From Deltaproteobacteria bacterium (GTDB taxonomy: Bacteria; Myxococcota_A; Polyangia; Polyangiales; Houyiibacteriaceae): a DNA stretch of 64,000 nucleotides. The notes under the pieces are model-generated. The model saw only the letters and a program-made list of their open reading frames with translations, was not told the origin of the DNA and made no database searches. The stretch spans positions 124,001 to 188,000 of the forward strand of contig JAEPMI010000002.1 in the NCBI GenBank assembly GCA_017644045.1. Direction: 5' to 3'. This document shows, one piece after another, positions 10,601 to 17,909 of the stretch. The stretch's first letter is position 1. Each line of letters starts with the position of its first letter. The position numbers and the translations under genes were made by a program.

Positions 10601-10866
10601 AGGCCCTCGTACGAGGTCGAGGTGAGCTCGCTGAGACCGGAGACGCTGTTGACCGCCTCCTCGATGATGTCGGTCACCTCGGTCTCCACCTGCTCGGGCG
10701 AGGCGCCCGGGTAGGCGGCGCTGACCGTGACCGCGGGGATGTCGATGTTGGGGAAGCGATCGACCGGGAGGCTCCCGAAGGCGGCCACACCGAGGACGAT
10801 CATCGTCAGCGAGATCACCCAGGTGAAGACCGGTCGCTCCACACAGACTCGTGCCAACCACTGCAT
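7636..10866 (-). CDS. RND efflux pump inner-membrane permease (AcrB/HAE1 type)
   Basis: This 1,076-residue protein is a complete resistance-nodulation-division transporter: N-terminal helix (WLARVCVERPVF), large porter loop, helices 2-6, second porter loop, helices 8-12. The proton-relay acids are in GIVIDDAIVILEN in the first helix block, and LFGIVKKNSILQVDH lies in the second. Such pumps exchange protons for drugs, bile-like compounds or lipids through a periplasmic adaptor and an outer-membrane channel. All three parts are encoded here in the order channel, adaptor, pump. The stop of the adaptor gene is 3 bp upstream. The substrate cannot be read from sequence, but TetR control favours toxic small molecules. 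Confidence 0.96.
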   Translation of the reverse strand: MQWLARVCVERPVFTWVISLTMIVLGVAAFGSLPVDRFPNIDIPAVTVSAAYPGASPEQVETEVTDIIEEAVNSVSGLSELTSTSYEGLSVTFVQFDLEVDVDVAAQEVRDRVNRILAELPDDVDPPQIAKLDPDAAPLLYVAIRGPGEPQELTQFVDDEVKQRLEGKGGVGSVQILGGREREIQVELDPIRLEAQGLGIADVRNALMRENMELPGGDLSQGATTLQVRVPGRVDTAEGFANLPVARRDGHVVRVGDVAEVRDSAAEVESVATLDGEQVVLLAITRQSGTNAIAVADAMRGELDLIGGELPTGYSMEIVRDESIFPRAAVHAVQEHLILGAIFAIFVVLIFLKSFRSTVIAALAIPVSIIGTFAVLGALGLTLNVITLLALTLAVGIVIDDAIVILENVVRFLEERKLDPKKATVEATKDIGLAVLATTLSLVAVFLPVAFMDGIIGRFLSSFGATMTSAILVSMLVAFSLTPMLTAKWLKRGSMEHGERPHPPEGGAEEMSSKEEKARYDEWLGGRTGIELTDGWLERAYGKLLAFCMRRRWVVGIAIALTFASMWVVGPHVTTNFLPTDDEGRFEITVEAPQGTSLASTELIAERLARAVREVSPAVEHTIVTVGSPAGSISGMGDNEALIYVALTDPEARDLTQTDVEDMVRADVLPGFIERDSLDIQVSKVSAFGSSGAQAAPIQFVVKGPDFEKLEEYSEALAAALREQPGVTQAGTTYEPGRPELQVSIDRPRAAELGVSVADIADTLRVLVGGMDVTNLELDGDQYDVHLRAASTHRRSAADLEGFRVRASDGTLVALSQVTQVNEGESPAAIQHQSRQRSVLVYAMTAPGASTGDLIATLQDTAESLDMPSTFATDLAGQAKEFGKAAKGFIIAILLSLVFMYLVIAAQFESWLLPLSIMSSLPLTVPFALVSLLIFDQSLNIFSALGLLVLFGIVKKNSILQVDHMLALQKEGFSRPDAVMIANRDRLRPILMTTFAFCAGMIPLMLSSGAGSGTNHAIGGIVLGGQSLALLLTLVGTPVIYTWLDDLRGWTSRRMAGLRGRLAALRPQREVPVAED

Positions 10867-10869
10867 GGC

Positions 10870-12144
10870 TCAGCCCTCCGCGCGCGGCCCGCTCGGGTCC
10901 GGCTGGTTCGGTTGCGGGTTCGGGTCGCCAGTGCTGAGCGGTTGGTTGCTCGCCACCGGATGCGGCTCGATGCCGACTCCGTCGGCGATGTCGCGGCCCG
11001 GGCTGACCAACACCTGCTCGCCGTCCGCGAGCGTGCCCTCGACCCAGACCTCGTCGCCGGCGCGCTCGATTACCTCGACGATGCGCGCCTCGGCGACGCC
11101 GTCCACGGCGACGTAGATGCGGTTGACGCCGGCCCGCTCCACGAGCGCGCTCGAGGGCACCTTCATCAGCTCGCGGGCTCCGCCGAGGGCGATGCGCGCG
11201 CGGCCGAAGTGGCCGGCGCGGACCTGACCGTCCGCGTTGTCGACGACGGCCTCGATGGTGAGCGTGCGCCGCTGGGTGTCGATGGCCGCGGCAACGAAGC
11301 GCACCGTCGCCTCGAGCACCAGGTCGGTGCCGTCGACGGCGACACTGAGGGTCTGCCCCTCCTGAATGCCGGTCGAGTAGCGCTCCGGCACGTCGAGCTC
11401 GAGCCGCAGCTGCGACGCGTCGATGAGCTCGACCACGGGCGTCTGCGGACCAACGAACTCGCCGATCTCGACGCTGCGCGACATCACGGCACCGGCGAAG
11501 GGCGCGCGGAGGGTCGCGTCGGCGGCGTCCCGGCGGCGCATCGCAGCGTCGGCGCGGAGCGCCTGGTAGCTGGCGAGCGATGCGCGCGCCTGCTGGCGGG
11601 CGGACTCGTAGCGCGCACGGGCCGCCTCCTCGCCGGCCTGGATCTGCTGCCAGGTCTGCGGGTCGATGGCGCCGCTCTGTACGAGCGACTCGCTCCGGTC
11701 CCGCCGGTCCTTGGCGGTCTCCCAATCGGCGCGGGCCGCGGCGACCGCAGGGGTGTCGTCGAGCGCCGCTTCATCGCTGGGCGCCGAGTCGAAGCCGAGC
11801 GAACGAAGCTGCGACTCCGCTCGCGCCGACGCCGCCTGCGCCGCGAGGCGGAGGTCGGCCGGTTGGAGCACGATCAGGGCGTCGCCTTCCTCGACCTCGG
11901 TGCCGCGCTCGACGAGCACCTGTGAGACGTGGCCGGAGACCTGCGGCGAGAGGCTCGCGCGGCGGTTGGCCTCGAGGGTGCCGGCGAGCTCGAGCACGCG
12001 GGGTCGCTGCTCGGCCACGGCTGGGATGGTGTCGACCGTGACGATCACCTCGGTCGCAACTTCGTTCTCCGGCGCGTCGCTGGCGTCGGCGCTCCCGCAC
12101 GCGACCATCGTCGCGAAAGCAAGCAGGGGTAGCGTCTTCCTCAT
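10870..12144 (-). CDS. RND periplasmic adaptor (HlyD/AcrA-type lipoprotein)
   Basis: This is a 424-residue membrane-fusion protein. It has a lipoprotein signal (MRKTLPLLAFATMVACG, lipobox MVAC), a biotinyl-lipoyl-like half motif (ASLSPQVSGHVSQVLVERG), an alpha-hairpin of about 130 residues rich in Ala/Arg/Glu, a second lipoyl half (TLRAPFAGAVMSRSVEIGE) and a beta-barrel domain. It bridges the pump and the outer-membrane channel. The ATG at 12144 follows a strong GGAGGAG ribosome site and overlaps the stop of the tolC-like gene (ATGA). The last 30 residues are a Pro/Asn-rich tail (NPQPNQPDPSGP) that adaptors usually lack. Confidence 0.95.
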   Translation of the reverse strand: MRKTLPLLAFATMVACGSADASDAPENEVATEVIVTVDTIPAVAEQRPRVLELAGTLEANRRASLSPQVSGHVSQVLVERGTEVEEGDALIVLQPADLRLAAQAASARAESQLRSLGFDSAPSDEAALDDTPAVAAARADWETAKDRRDRSESLVQSGAIDPQTWQQIQAGEEAARARYESARQQARASLASYQALRADAAMRRRDAADATLRAPFAGAVMSRSVEIGEFVGPQTPVVELIDASQLRLELDVPERYSTGIQEGQTLSVAVDGTDLVLEATVRFVAAAIDTQRRTLTIEAVVDNADGQVRAGHFGRARIALGGARELMKVPSSALVERAGVNRIYVAVDGVAEARIVEVIERAGDEVWVEGTLADGEQVLVSPGRDIADGVGIEPHPVASNQPLSTGDPNPQPNQPDPSGPRAEG

Positions 12145-13742
12145 CGGTTCTCCTCCATGCGCTCGCGTCCGAGCGCCACATCGAGCTGCGCGGCGGCCAC
12201 CTGGGCATCGACCAGCGCGTCCACCAGATCGAGGCGAGCGCTCAGCCGCTCTGCCTCCGCGTTGCGGAGCTGCAGCTCCGTCGAGACACCTGCCCGCGCG
12301 CGCTCCGCGGCGTAGCCGGCGTTCACCATCGCGGCCTCGGCCGCCATTCGTTGCGCGTCGACCCCGGCGAGGGCCGCGCCGAGCGCGCTCTGCGCCTGGA
12401 TCGCGTCGCGACCCGCGCTCTGCTCGAGCTCCTGCGCGGCGAGCCGCTGCTCTTCGGCGAGGGCGCGCTGCTGCGCGAGTCGAGCGCCGCTGACGGCGGC
12501 GCCGTCGAGCGACCACGAGAGCTGCAGGCCCGCGTCCCACGTCGCCGTGAACTCGGTCTGCTGCGGGAAGATGCGCTGGTTCGGGTTGGCGTAGTCCACG
12601 CCGAAGCTCGCGCTGAGCGACGGGAACATCGCGGAGCGCTGCGCGTCGGCGCGAGCGTCGGCGGCACGAGCGCGCGCTCGGGCGGCGTCGACAGCCGGTG
12701 CACCCGCGGCCGCCGCGGTGCGGAGCTCCTGTGGCGCGAGCGACTCCGCTTCGGGCAGGTCGGTCAGATCCGCGGCGAGCGCGAGCGGCTCGTTCGCCTC
12801 GAGGCCGAGCAAGTCGCGCAAGCTCTGCTCGGCGACCTGCAGCCGACCTTCGGCGACCTGGATCAAGCGGTCGTAGGCCGCGGCCTGAGCCGAAGCGCTC
12901 AGCGCCTGGTCGCGCGTGGCCGCGCCGGACGCGACCTGCTGCTCGGTCTGGCGAGCGCGCTCCCGCGCCACCTCGCGCGACTCGTTGGCGAGCGCGAGCT
13001 GGGCGCGAGCGCGAACCACCTCCCAGTAGCTCTGCGTCGTGACCAGGGAGAGCTGCTGCAGGGACGCCGCGCGCGACGCTTCGGCCGCCTCCGCGTCGGC
13101 TTCGGCGGCGCGCACGTTGTGGCGCTGCCGACCGAGGTAGTCGCTGAGCGGGACCGCGACGCTGAAGCGCGCCGCGTACTGGTTCAGGATCGGATCCTGG
13201 AGGACGACGTTCTGCTGGAACATGTCGGGCGAGGCCTGGCAGGTCGCCAGGTCGCCGAGGCACCCCGCGGTGTCGAAGGCCGGGATGGTCGCCGGCGTGT
13301 AGTCGGAGAGGCGGGTGTAGCGGAACGACGCCGAGACCTGCGGGAGGTAGCCGAGTCGGGCCGCGGTCAGGCCGGCGTCGGCCGCTCGGGCCGAGGCGTC
13401 GGCGCGCTGCGCGGTGAGCGACTGGTCGTGAGCACGCGCGAGCGCCTGCTCCAACGTCAGCCCGCCGTCGGTGGCGACGCCTTCCGGGAGGAGGTCACCG
13501 AGATCGACGTCGGGACCATCACCGGTGGGCACCAGCGCGCGTCGCGGAAGCCGAGCGTCTCGCGCGACGGGTGGCGCGACGGTCGGCGATGCGGGCGGAG
13601 GCTCGCTTTCGGTCGCCGCGGGCGCTTCGGGGACGGGGTTGTCGAGCGGCGAGGTCGGCGTGCGGGTCTGGGCGGATGCCAGCGAAGCGGTACCGAGCAC
13701 GGTGGCGATCACCGCGAATAGGATATGTGAGCGCTTACTCAT
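12141..13742 (-). CDS. TolC-family outer-membrane efflux channel
   Basis: This 533-residue protein has a signal peptide (MSKRSHILFAVIATVLGTAS, ending ASA-Q), a Pro/Glu-rich linker, and two outer-membrane efflux repeats of long Ala-rich helices (for example QQLSLVTTQSYWEVV and LEQSAGRDAIQAQSALGA). It forms the exit duct for the pump encoded downstream. The start is unusual: the ATG at 13742 lies inside the last of three near-identical operator-like repeats, so residues MSKRSH are encoded by the repeat. Two more in-frame ATGs lie in the upstream repeats at 13778 and 13844. I prefer 13742 because the signal peptide begins there. Confidence 0.93.
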   Translation of the reverse strand: MSKRSHILFAVIATVLGTASLASAQTRTPTSPLDNPVPEAPAATESEPPPASPTVAPPVARDARLPRRALVPTGDGPDVDLGDLLPEGVATDGGLTLEQALARAHDQSLTAQRADASARAADAGLTAARLGYLPQVSASFRYTRLSDYTPATIPAFDTAGCLGDLATCQASPDMFQQNVVLQDPILNQYAARFSVAVPLSDYLGRQRHNVRAAEADAEAAEASRAASLQQLSLVTTQSYWEVVRARAQLALANESREVARERARQTEQQVASGAATRDQALSASAQAAAYDRLIQVAEGRLQVAEQSLRDLLGLEANEPLALAADLTDLPEAESLAPQELRTAAAAGAPAVDAARARARAADARADAQRSAMFPSLSASFGVDYANPNQRIFPQQTEFTATWDAGLQLSWSLDGAAVSGARLAQQRALAEEQRLAAQELEQSAGRDAIQAQSALGAALAGVDAQRMAAEAAMVNAGYAAERARAGVSTELQLRNAEAERLSARLDLVDALVDAQVAAAQLDVALGRERMEENR

Positions 13743-13745
13743 TAT
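13724..13745 (-). promoter_or_regulatory. Operator-like repeat, copy 1, containing the tolC start codon
   Basis: Plus-strand core GTGAGCGCTTACTCATTA. GTGAG and CTTAC form an imperfect inverted pair around a 2-bp centre (GTRAG-NN-CTYAC), the shape of a TetR-family operator. It is identical over 22 bp to copy 2, whose start is 36 bp away. On the minus strand the site reads through ATGAGTAAGCGC, so a bound repressor would cover the tolC start codon itself. Confidence 0.8.
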
Positions 13746-13759
13746 CGACCCAAGACATG

Positions 13760-13781
13760 TATGTGAGCGCTTACTCATTAT
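13760..13781 (-). promoter_or_regulatory. Operator-like repeat, copy 2
   Basis: This is an exact 22-bp repeat of copy 1, lying upstream of tolC. It also contains an ATG in the tolC reading frame, followed by codons for SKRSH. It is probably bound by the TetR regulator encoded at 13906-14517, judged from proximity and from the related sites at that gene and at the barrel gene. Confidence 0.8.
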
Positions 13782-13825
13782 GAGAGCAGCGTGGGAGGAG
13801 GTGGCGTGTGGCATGGACTGCGGCA

Positions 13826-13846
13826 TATGTGAGGGCTTACTCATTA
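13826..13846 (-). promoter_or_regulatory. Operator-like repeat, copy 3
   Basis: This matches copies 1 and 2 over 21 bp with one change (GTGAGGGCTTACTCATTA). It starts 66 bp from copy 2, a multiple of three, so its ATG is again in the tolC frame. The altered base lies in the 2-bp centre, which also differs between the tolC sites (CG) and the tetR and barrel sites (TA), so it is likely tolerated. Confidence 0.75.
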
Positions 13847-13905
13847 ATTGTCCGAGCGGTAGGGGTCGTCGCACGGACGAGCGGAGCGTTACGAGGGGGC
13901 GTGTG

Positions 13906-14517
13906 TCAGTCGCGTGAGGCGTGGAGCAGGCCCACGAAGATGCGGGCGGTCCGGCGAACGAAGGTGTCCGAGTCTTCCTCTTCGTCGCGCACTTCGAGGA
14001 TCAGACGATGGTGCGCGTCGTTGATGATCGCGCCCGCATACAGGCAGGCGAGGATGTAGGCATCGCCCTGGGGGATGTGCCCGGCCTTCATCTCGGCGGC
14101 GAAGAGCTCGCGGAAGCGGTTCTTGATCGCGACCGGCATCGGGTTGTCGTCGCCCATCACTCGCCGATGGTCGCCAGGGCTCAGGTCGGGGTAGGCCATC
14201 AGCATCTGAATGCTGGGGAGCGCCTGGGCGAAGTGGTCCTGGAGCCCGAGGCCAGCCTTCACCAGCACCTCCTCGAGCGAGTGGGTCTCACGTAGCCGGA
14301 GGAGGTTCGCGAACCAGTCGCGGGTCTCGATCGGCTCGAACTTGATGGCCTGGAGGAAGAGGTTCTTCTTGCTGCCGAAGCGCTTGAAGAGCGTCCCCTC
14401 GCTGACCCCCGCGTTCTTCGCGAGCACCTGGGTCGAGGCGGAGGGCCCGACCTCGAGGAAGGTGTTCCGAGCGGAGGCGAGGAGCTCCTCGGTGTCGTAG
14501 GTGACCGGGCGGGCCAT
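13906..14517 (-). CDS. TetR-family transcriptional regulator
   Basis: This 203-residue repressor-type protein has an N-terminal helix-turn-helix (TQVLAKNAGVSEGTLFKRFGSKKNLF, about residues 28-53) and a variable ligand-binding C-terminal domain. It lies directly upstream of the efflux operon, in the same orientation, with 163 bp between them. A site related to the three tolC repeats sits 2 bp before its ATG, suggesting that it represses itself. It is the obvious candidate regulator of the pump and of the barrel gene upstream. No Shine-Dalgarno sequence fits between site and ATG, so the mRNA may be leaderless. The longer open frame to 15387 is the barrel gene read out of frame. Confidence 0.93.
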   Translation of the reverse strand: MARPVTYDTEELLASARNTFLEVGPSASTQVLAKNAGVSEGTLFKRFGSKKNLFLQAIKFEPIETRDWFANLLRLRETHSLEEVLVKAGLGLQDHFAQALPSIQMLMAYPDLSPGDHRRVMGDDNPMPVAIKNRFRELFAAEMKAGHIPQGDAYILACLYAGAIINDAHHRLILEVRDEEEDSDTFVRRTARIFVGLLHASRD

Positions 14518-14518
14518 G

Positions 14519-14532
14519 AGTGAGTACTTACT
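14519..14532 (-). promoter_or_regulatory. Operator-like site at the tetR start
   Basis: AGTGAGTACTTACT is a 14-bp palindrome with one mismatch (AGTGAGT against ACTTACT). It shares GTGAG-NN-CTTACT with the tolC sites and differs in the two central bases (TA here, CG there). It ends 2 bp from the tetR ATG, where a ribosome site would normally be. Confidence 0.78.
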
Positions 14533-14579
14533 TCCTAACTCTCGTCGGGTCAATGGGACGGTGGACGATTTCTCCGAGC

Positions 14580-15428
14580 TCAGTCCGAGATCGCCTGAAT
14601 TCCTACGGAAAACACGGGGGCGAGCGCCTTGTCGAAGCGCACCTCGTAGCGGTCCTCGTTGGCGACGTTCACGCAGTGGAAGAGGCTCACGCCTCCGTAG
14701 AGGGTCGCGTAGATGGGGCCGGCGATGCGGTAACGAGCGCTGAGACCCGCGGAGATGACGAGGGTTCGGACGTTCAGATTGAGGTCGTAGTGAGTCGCGC
14801 CCGAGCCCGAGAGCCGCGTCTCGAGCCCCAGGTCGAAGTCTGGATGGAGCCGCACCGCCCCTCGCAGGGAGGTCGGGGCCAGCAAGTCCACGGCCCACCG
14901 CTCGGTTCGCAGGACGTATCGGATGATCGGCGCAGGGACCCAGCGCCCCTGGCCATAGGAGAGCGCCGCGCCGAAACCGACCGTGTGTCCGGGCCCGAGC
15001 CGCTTCACGGTCATCAGAGACACGTTGCCGGCCCAGGCTCTCCGATCGTAGCCCCCGAGGTCGGATCGATGGAGCACGCCACCGTTCGCGATCAGCGCCC
15101 ACTCGTTCTCGAGCCGACGCACCAGGGTCATGTTCGCGCCGAAGCTGTACGCCGCCACGTCCTCGACGCCGTTCAGGTCGGCGCCGACGCGCTCGAACGC
15201 GAGACCGGGGACGAGGATCCAGCGTTTGTCGGGGCCGATCGCGATGGGATATCCGAGTCGCGCGGTCAGCACGCTCTGGCTCCCCCGAAGATCCTCGGGC
15301 CCGGCGGGTCCGCTCAGCGCCGATCGTGCGATGTGCTCGTACCGAACGCCCGCGCTCTGGGCATGCGCCCGGCCAGCTATCACGCACAGGACGGCGCTGG
15401 CGACGAGGAAGGCACCGAGCCGAAGCAT
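14580..15428 (-). CDS. Outer-membrane beta-barrel protein, likely in the TetR regulon
   Basis: This 282-residue protein has a clear signal peptide (MLRLGAFLVASAVLCVIAGR, cleaved near AHA-Q). The rest alternates hydrophobic and polar residues in strands (for example SVLTARLGYPIAIG, GLSARYRIAGPIYATLYGG), ending in a strand typical of an outer-membrane barrel. The length suits a 10-12-strand barrel. It may be a porin-like or DUF6268-type protein; I cannot decide by eye. Its ATG at 15428 is preceded by the same operator-like site as tetR, with no visible Shine-Dalgarno sequence. It could contribute to permeability together with the pump. Confidence 0.82.
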   Translation of the reverse strand: MLRLGAFLVASAVLCVIAGRAHAQSAGVRYEHIARSALSGPAGPEDLRGSQSVLTARLGYPIAIGPDKRWILVPGLAFERVGADLNGVEDVAAYSFGANMTLVRRLENEWALIANGGVLHRSDLGGYDRRAWAGNVSLMTVKRLGPGHTVGFGAALSYGQGRWVPAPIIRYVLRTERWAVDLLAPTSLRGAVRLHPDFDLGLETRLSGSGATHYDLNLNVRTLVISAGLSARYRIAGPIYATLYGGVSLFHCVNVANEDRYEVRFDKALAPVFSVGIQAISD

Positions 15429-15429
15429 G

Positions 15430-15443
15430 AGTGAGTACTTACT
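15430..15443 (-). promoter_or_regulatory. Operator-like site at the barrel-gene start
   Basis: The 14 bases AGTGAGTACTTACT are identical to the site at tetR and are again placed 1 bp from the ATG-proximal G. The same CATGAGTGAGTACTTACT context surrounds both. It links the barrel gene to the TetR/efflux locus. Confidence 0.78.
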
Positions 15444-15545
15444 CGCTAATCTCGAATGCCACCAGTCGATGGCACCGAGAGAGGCGATCATGAGCCCGAG
15501 AAGTCACGAGAAGCGTGTGCTTCGTGACACCCCGGACGCACGTGC

Positions 15546-17909
15546 CTACTCCTCGGCGGCAGCGGCGACGGCCGCGCCGGCGCTCCGCTGGGCTTCGATG
15601 GCCCAGTAGACGGCTTCCGGGGTGCTGGGGCAGCCGAGCTCGACCGGGCCCTTCCCTTCCCCGAACGCGGCGACCGCAGCGCGAAGCGCTTCGCGTGCGC
15701 TGATGGCGAGCATGAAGGGCGGCTCGCCGACGGCCTTGGAGCCGTGGATGACGGTGGGGTCCGCCGCCTTCTCCATGAGCGCGACCCGGAAGTCGGGCGG
15801 GCACTCGTCGAGGCTCGGCAGCTTGTAGGTGCTGGCGCCGCGGGTCGCGAGGCGGCCGTCGGCGTTCCACACGAGCTCTTCGCGGGTGAGCCAGCCAACG
15901 CCCTGGATGTAGCCGCCCTCGACCTGGCCGAGATCGACCTTGGGTGACATCGAGTCGCCGACGTCGTGGAGGATGTCGGTGCGCAGGAAGCGGTACTGGC
16001 CGGTGAAGCCATCGACCTCGACCTCGGTCACCGCCGCGCCGTAGGCGAAGTAGTGGAAGGGGTGGCCGCGGCCGGCCTCCTCGTCGAAGTGGATGTTCGG
16101 CGTCTTGTAGTAGCCGGTCGCGAAGAGCGGCACGCGATCGAGGTACGCGGCCTTGGCGACCTTGCCGAAGGGGAGGCGCTCGCCCTTCCCGTCCGTGCGG
16201 AAGACCTCGCCGCCCTCGAAGACGACGTCGTCCGCCGTGCACTCGAGAATGCCGGCGGCGACCTCGGCGAGACGCTCGCGGATGGCGTTGCACGCATCGC
16301 GGACGGCCTGGCCGTTCAGATCGCTGCCGCTCGACGCCGCGGTCGCGCTGGTGTTGGGCACCTTGTCGGTGCGCGTGGGCATCATGCGGATGGCCTCGAG
16401 GTCGAGTCCGAGCGCGTCGGCCGCGACCTGGAGCATCTTGGTGTGCAGCCCCTGGCCCATCTCGGTGCCACCGTGGCTGACCTGCACCGAGCCATCGGCG
16501 TAGAGGAGCACCAGCGCGCCCGCCTGGTTGAAGAAGGCGGTCGTGAACGAGATGCCGAACTTCACCGGCGTGATCGCCAGGCCGCGCTTGGTGTGATCGT
16601 GCGCGGCGTTGAACGCCTCGATCTCCGCAAGGCGCTCCGTCAACGACGCGGTCTCGGAGAGCTGCGACCAGATCTTCTCGATGCGGTCCGCGTCACGGAC
16701 CTCCTGGTCGTAGTGGGTGCGGCTGCCGTCGGTGTAGAAGTTCTTCGCGCGCACCTCGTGCGGCGCGATGCCGAGCTCTCGGGCCACGCGATCGAAGGCG
16801 TCCTCGCCGACGACCATCCCCTGCGGACCGCCGAAGCCGCGGAACGCGGTCTGGCTGGTCTTGTGCGTCTTGCAGACGCGACCGGTCACGCGCAGCGAGG
16901 GCACGTCGTAGCAGTTGTCGACGTGGAAGAGCGCGCGCGCGAGCACCGGGTGACTGAGGTCGAGGCTGTAGCCGCCGTCGCTGAAGAGGTCGATCGAGAG
17001 CGCGTGGATCCGCCCCTCGTCGTCGTAGCCGACCTCGTAGCGACCGAGGAAGGGGTGACGCTTGCCGGTGAGGAACATGTCGCGCTGGCGGTCCAGCCGA
17101 ACGCGCACCGGGCGACCGGTCTTCAGCGCACCGACGGCGGCGACGCACGCCCACGTGTTCGCCTGGACCTCCTTGCCACCGAACGCGCCGCCCATCCGAA
17201 GCGACTGGCAGGTGACGGCGTGGCTGGGCACGCCGAGCACCCGCGCGACGATGAGCTGGGTCTCGGTCGGGTGCTGCGTCGAGGCGTGCACCATCACCTG
17301 GTCGCCCTCGTCGACGTAGACGAGCGCCGCCTGCGCCTCGAGATAGAAGTGCTCCTGGCCGCCGACATGGAGCTCGCCAGACGTGCGGTGCGGACACGCG
17401 GCGAGGGCCGCGGCCATGTCGCCCTTCCCCTCCGCGAGGCGCTCGATCTTCAGCTCCTTCGTGTGGAAGGACTCGGCGGCGATCGCGTCCTCGATGGTCA
17501 CGATCGGGTCGAGGGGCTCGACCTCGACCACGACCTCGGCGGCGGCCCGGCGCGCGATGGGCTCGCTCTCGGCGAGGACCCAGGCGACCGCCTGGCCGTG
17601 GTACTGGACCACGTCCGGGAAGAGCGGCTCGTCCTGCTTCGCCGCGCCGACGTTGCCGACACCGGGAACGTCGTCGCCGGTGAGCACGGTGACGACACCC
17701 TCGCGCGCGAGCGCCTTGGTGGGGTCGATGCGCTTCACCCGCGCGTGCGCGTGGTCGACGATGACCGGCCAACCGTGGAGCACGTTCTTGGTGCGCGGCA
17801 CGAGGTCGTCGGTGTAGAGCGCCTCGCCGGTCACGTGACCGCGCGCGCTCTCGTGGGAGATGGAGCGGCCGACGTGCTTGCGTCGCGTCTGGGGGCTGGA
17901 ATCGCTCAT
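15546..17909 (-). CDS. xdhB: Xanthine dehydrogenase, molybdopterin-binding subunit (XdhB)
   Basis: This 787-residue protein is the large molybdenum-cofactor subunit of the xanthine oxidase family. It starts with an aldehyde oxidase/xanthine dehydrogenase a/b hammerhead (GRSISHESARGHVTGEALYT) and continues with the cofactor domain: GGAFGGKE, TAFRGFGGPQG and the catalytic glutamate in KAVGEPPFML near the C-terminus. It hydroxylates hypoxanthine and xanthine to urate and passes electrons to the partner subunit. It overlaps that gene by 4 bp (ATGA), so the two are coupled. No XdhC-type cofactor-insertion gene lies in the window. Confidence 0.93.
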   Translation of the reverse strand: MSDSSPQTRRKHVGRSISHESARGHVTGEALYTDDLVPRTKNVLHGWPVIVDHAHARVKRIDPTKALAREGVVTVLTGDDVPGVGNVGAAKQDEPLFPDVVQYHGQAVAWVLAESEPIARRAAAEVVVEVEPLDPIVTIEDAIAAESFHTKELKIERLAEGKGDMAAALAACPHRTSGELHVGGQEHFYLEAQAALVYVDEGDQVMVHASTQHPTETQLIVARVLGVPSHAVTCQSLRMGGAFGGKEVQANTWACVAAVGALKTGRPVRVRLDRQRDMFLTGKRHPFLGRYEVGYDDEGRIHALSIDLFSDGGYSLDLSHPVLARALFHVDNCYDVPSLRVTGRVCKTHKTSQTAFRGFGGPQGMVVGEDAFDRVARELGIAPHEVRAKNFYTDGSRTHYDQEVRDADRIEKIWSQLSETASLTERLAEIEAFNAAHDHTKRGLAITPVKFGISFTTAFFNQAGALVLLYADGSVQVSHGGTEMGQGLHTKMLQVAADALGLDLEAIRMMPTRTDKVPNTSATAASSGSDLNGQAVRDACNAIRERLAEVAAGILECTADDVVFEGGEVFRTDGKGERLPFGKVAKAAYLDRVPLFATGYYKTPNIHFDEEAGRGHPFHYFAYGAAVTEVEVDGFTGQYRFLRTDILHDVGDSMSPKVDLGQVEGGYIQGVGWLTREELVWNADGRLATRGASTYKLPSLDECPPDFRVALMEKAADPTVIHGSKAVGEPPFMLAISAREALRAAVAAFGEGKGPVELGCPSTPEAVYWAIEAQRSAGAAVAAAAEE

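Noticed and set aside
7819..11925. A 1,368-codon open frame on the plus strand across the efflux operon
   Set aside because: It lies opposite the well-identified RND pump and adaptor genes. Its translation is low-complexity Asp/Glu/Arg/Val/His, as expected from the reverse of GC-rich codons, with no domain.
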